DNA of 6,175 nt from Bacteroidota bacterium (GTDB taxonomy: Bacteria; Bacteroidota; Bacteroidia; NS11-12g; UBA955). How positions within the stretch are numbered: position 1 is the first letter of the stretch; every line of letters starts with the position of its first letter. This document shows, piece by piece, positions 4,260 to 6,175 of this stretch. Below the pieces are notes generated by a model, which did not search any database, was not told the origin of the DNA, and worked only from the letters and a program-made list of their open reading frames with translations. A program made the translations under genes and the position numbers. The stretch is from the NCBI GenBank assembly GCA_009918425.1, contig RGEC01000132.1:1-6175 (forward strand). Reading direction: 5' to 3'.

Positions 4260-6175
4260 ATCTGTCCTTCTTTGCTCAGTTCACCTGACAGTATTCTTTT
4301 GCTGAGTTCATCCAGCACCCTTTTCTGAAGCACCCTTTTTAAGGGCCTTGCTCCAAACTGCGGGTCGTATCCCAGCTGTGCCAGCCAGTCTATCGCAGCT
4401 TCCGTCCATGTCAGTGCAACATCGGCTTGCTTTAGACGATCCTGAATTTCCTGCATTTGCATTTCCACAATGCTGCGGATATTGTCGCGGTTTAAAGGTT
4501 CAAACATCACCACTTCATCTATTCGGTTCAAAAACTCTGGCCTGATACTGCGTTTCAGCAAATCGTATACCTTGGTTTTGGTGGATGCAATAATGGCATC
4601 TTTATCGCCTGTTTCCAGATTTTCAAAATTTTCTCTGATGATATCGCTGCCCAGGTTACTGGTCATGATGATGATGGTGTTTCTGAAATTGGCGGTTCTG
4701 CCTTTGTTGTCGGTTAAGCGACCATCGTCCAGAACCTGCAAAAGAATGTTGAATACATCCGGATGGGCTTTTTCAATTTCATCCAGCAATACCACGCTGT
4801 AAGGTCTTCTCCGAATGGATTCAGTTAATTGACCACCTTCGTCATAACCCACATAGCCCGGAGGCGCGCCAATCAGGCGGCTTACAGTATGTTTCTCCTG
4901 GTATTCGCTCATATCTATACGCACCATAGCAGCATCAGAATTAAACAGATAATCGGCGAGTGCCTTAGCCAGTTCGGTTTTGCCTACACCGGTGGTTCCC
5001 AGAAAAATAAACGAACCGATGGGCTTTTTAGGGTCCTGCAAACCGGCACGGCTGCGCCTGATGGCGTTTGATAGTGCAGCAATAGCTTCTTCCTGGCCTA
5101 CCACCCGCTTGTGAAGTTCCTGTTCCAGCAACAGCAGTTTTTCCCTCTCGCTTTGCAGCATTTTGGAAACCGGAATACCTGTCCATTTGCTTACTACATC
5201 CGCAATATCTTCTGCATCCACTTCCTGTTTTACCATGCTTTTGCGGTCGCCGGTTCCCATTTTTACCGTGAGGGCAAATAATTCTTCTTCGGCCTGCTTG
5301 ATAAGCCCATAGCGCAATTCGGCCACTCGACCATAATTTCCCTCTCTTTCAGCCTGTTCTGCTTCAATTCTGTATTGCTCTATCAGTTCTTTCTTTTCCT
5401 GAATCTGGTTCAACACCGCTTTTTCGTTTTGCCACTGGGCATTCAGGGTATTGCGTTCTTCGCTCAGGTTGGCAATTTCTTCATTGAGCCTGCCCAGTTT
5501 GGTATGGTCATTTTCCCTTTTAATGGCCTCACGCTCAATTTCCAGTTGCATGATTTTGCGGTTAAGCTCGTCGAGATCTTCGGGAACACTGTTCATTTCA
5601 AGGCGCAATTTGCTGGCTGCTTCATCCAGCAGGTCAATGGCCTTGTCCGGCAAAAAACGATCATTAATATAACGCTGGCTCATTTCAACCGAGGCAATAA
5701 TTGCTTCATCTTTAATACGCACCTGGTGGTGCACCTCATATTTTTCCTTCAGACCACGCAGAATGCTAATGGATTCCTGGGTGTCAGGCTCTTCGACCAT
5801 TACTTTCTGAAACCTGCGTTCCAGTGCTTTGTCTGTTTCTATGTATTTCTGATATTCTGCGAGGGTAGTGGCACCAATAGAACGAAGCTCACCCCTTGCC
5901 AGTGCAGGTTTCAATATATTGGCCGCATCCATGGCTCCATCGCTGCGTCCGGCACCCACCAGGGTGTGAATTTCATCTATAAACAACACCACCTCACCGG
6001 CACTGCCAATCACCTCTTTAACCACGGCTTTCAGTCGCTCTTCAAATTCGCCTTTGTACTTGGCTCCGGCAATGAGTGCGCCCATATCCAGGCTGTAAAT
6101 TATTTTGGATTTGAGGTTTTCAGGCACATCACCACGAATGATTCTGTGGGCGAGGCCTTCTGCTATGGCGGTTTT
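4214..6175 (-). CDS. clpB: ATP-dependent disaggregase ClpB (N-terminal part outside window)
   Basis: This encodes the last 653 residues of ClpB, the cytoplasmic hexameric AAA+ chaperone that threads aggregated proteins through its pore together with DnaK/DnaJ/GrpE. The frame is open to the window edge and begins at the K-T of the first Walker A; the GTG at 6127 is an internal Val, not the start. Numbered from that Lys: pore-loop KYKGEFEERL (39-48, Tyr40), Walker B FIDE (65-68), arginine fingers ERRF (119-122), and a coiled-coil middle domain at about 188-311. The second AAA+ module has GTTGVGKT (393-400), GYVG pore loop (440-443), LLDE (463-466), NRIDE (550-554) and sensor-2 GARPLKR (608-614). 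The long middle domain separates ClpB from ClpA and ClpC. Missing upstream are the N domain and the start of module 1, about 210 residues by comparison with E. coli (857 aa). All visible catalytic residues are intact. Heat-shock control would lie outside the window. Confidence 0.97.
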   Translation of the reverse strand, partial: KTAIAEGLAHRIIRGDVPENLKSKIIYSLDMGALIAGAKYKGEFEERLKAVVKEVIGSAGEVVLFIDEIHTLVGAGRSDGAMDAANILKPALARGELRSIGATTLAEYQKYIETDKALERRFQKVMVEEPDTQESISILRGLKEKYEVHHQVRIKDEAIIASVEMSQRYINDRFLPDKAIDLLDEAASKLRLEMNSVPEDLDELNRKIMQLEIEREAIKRENDHTKLGRLNEEIANLSEERNTLNAQWQNEKAVLNQIQEKKELIEQYRIEAEQAEREGNYGRVAELRYGLIKQAEEELFALTVKMGTGDRKSMVKQEVDAEDIADVVSKWTGIPVSKMLQSEREKLLLLEQELHKRVVGQEEAIAALSNAIRRSRAGLQDPKKPIGSFIFLGTTGVGKTELAKALADYLFNSDAAMVRIDMSEYQEKHTVSRLIGAPPGYVGYDEGGQLTESIRRRPYSVVLLDEIEKAHPDVFNILLQVLDDGRLTDNKGRTANFRNTIIIMTSNLGSDIIRENFENLETGDKDAIIASTKTKVYDLLKRSIRPEFLNRIDEVVMFEPLNRDNIRSIVEMQMQEIQDRLKQADVALTWTEAAIDWLAQLGYDPQFGARPLKRVLQKRVLDELSKRILSGELSKEGQIKMDYQGQDLLFVNP

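Noticed and set aside
6125..6127. GTG at 6127 as start of a shorter ClpB-like protein
   Set aside because: The frame is open upstream to the window edge, and the residues there (KTAIAEGLAHRII) are the conserved continuation of the first Walker A motif, so this is an internal Val.

Overview
The window looks like chromosomal DNA of a Bacteroidota (Bacteroidetes) bacterium. The reasons are that no start codon has a convincing Shine-Dalgarno sequence (upstream stretches are simply A/T-rich), that promoter candidates fit the phylum's TTG / TAnnTTTG pattern instead of -35/-10 boxes, and that the proteins read like Bacteroidetes homologues. The genus cannot be fixed from the sequence alone.

Layout, left to right. 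(1) Positions 1-1445, + strand: the translation cluster thrS (3' end only) - infC - rpmI - rplT, encoding threonyl-tRNA synthetase, initiation factor IF-3 and ribosomal proteins L35 and L20, closed by a hairpin terminator at 1469-1495. infC has a forced TTG start 6 nt after the thrS stop. (2) 1556-2807: a one-gene transcription unit for a membrane fatty-acid desaturase with all three histidine boxes and no fused cytochrome b5. It has its own promoter candidate, a 15-bp palindrome in the leader and a strong terminator. (3) 2808-3118: a non-coding, repeat-rich stretch with two 27-bp REP-like inverted repeats, a heptamer tandem repeat and a terminator-like module present in two + copies and one - copy. 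The - copy is the terminator of a tRNA gene. (4) 3119-3195, - strand: tRNA-Pro(CGG) with encoded CCA. (5) 3311-4213, + strand: a predicted secreted protein of unknown function. (6) 4214-6175, - strand: the C-terminal three quarters of the disaggregase ClpB, convergent with the secreted-protein gene and abutting it with no spacer.

Most of the window is housekeeping: translation initiation and ribosome assembly, tRNA supply, membrane-lipid unsaturation and protein disaggregation. No defence system, phage, CRISPR array, transposase or evidently new multi-gene system is visible. The parts most worth a second look are the repeat and terminator patchwork at 2779-3121, the palindrome in the desaturase leader, the hairpin spanning both stop codons at 4211-4250, and the unrecognised secreted protein.
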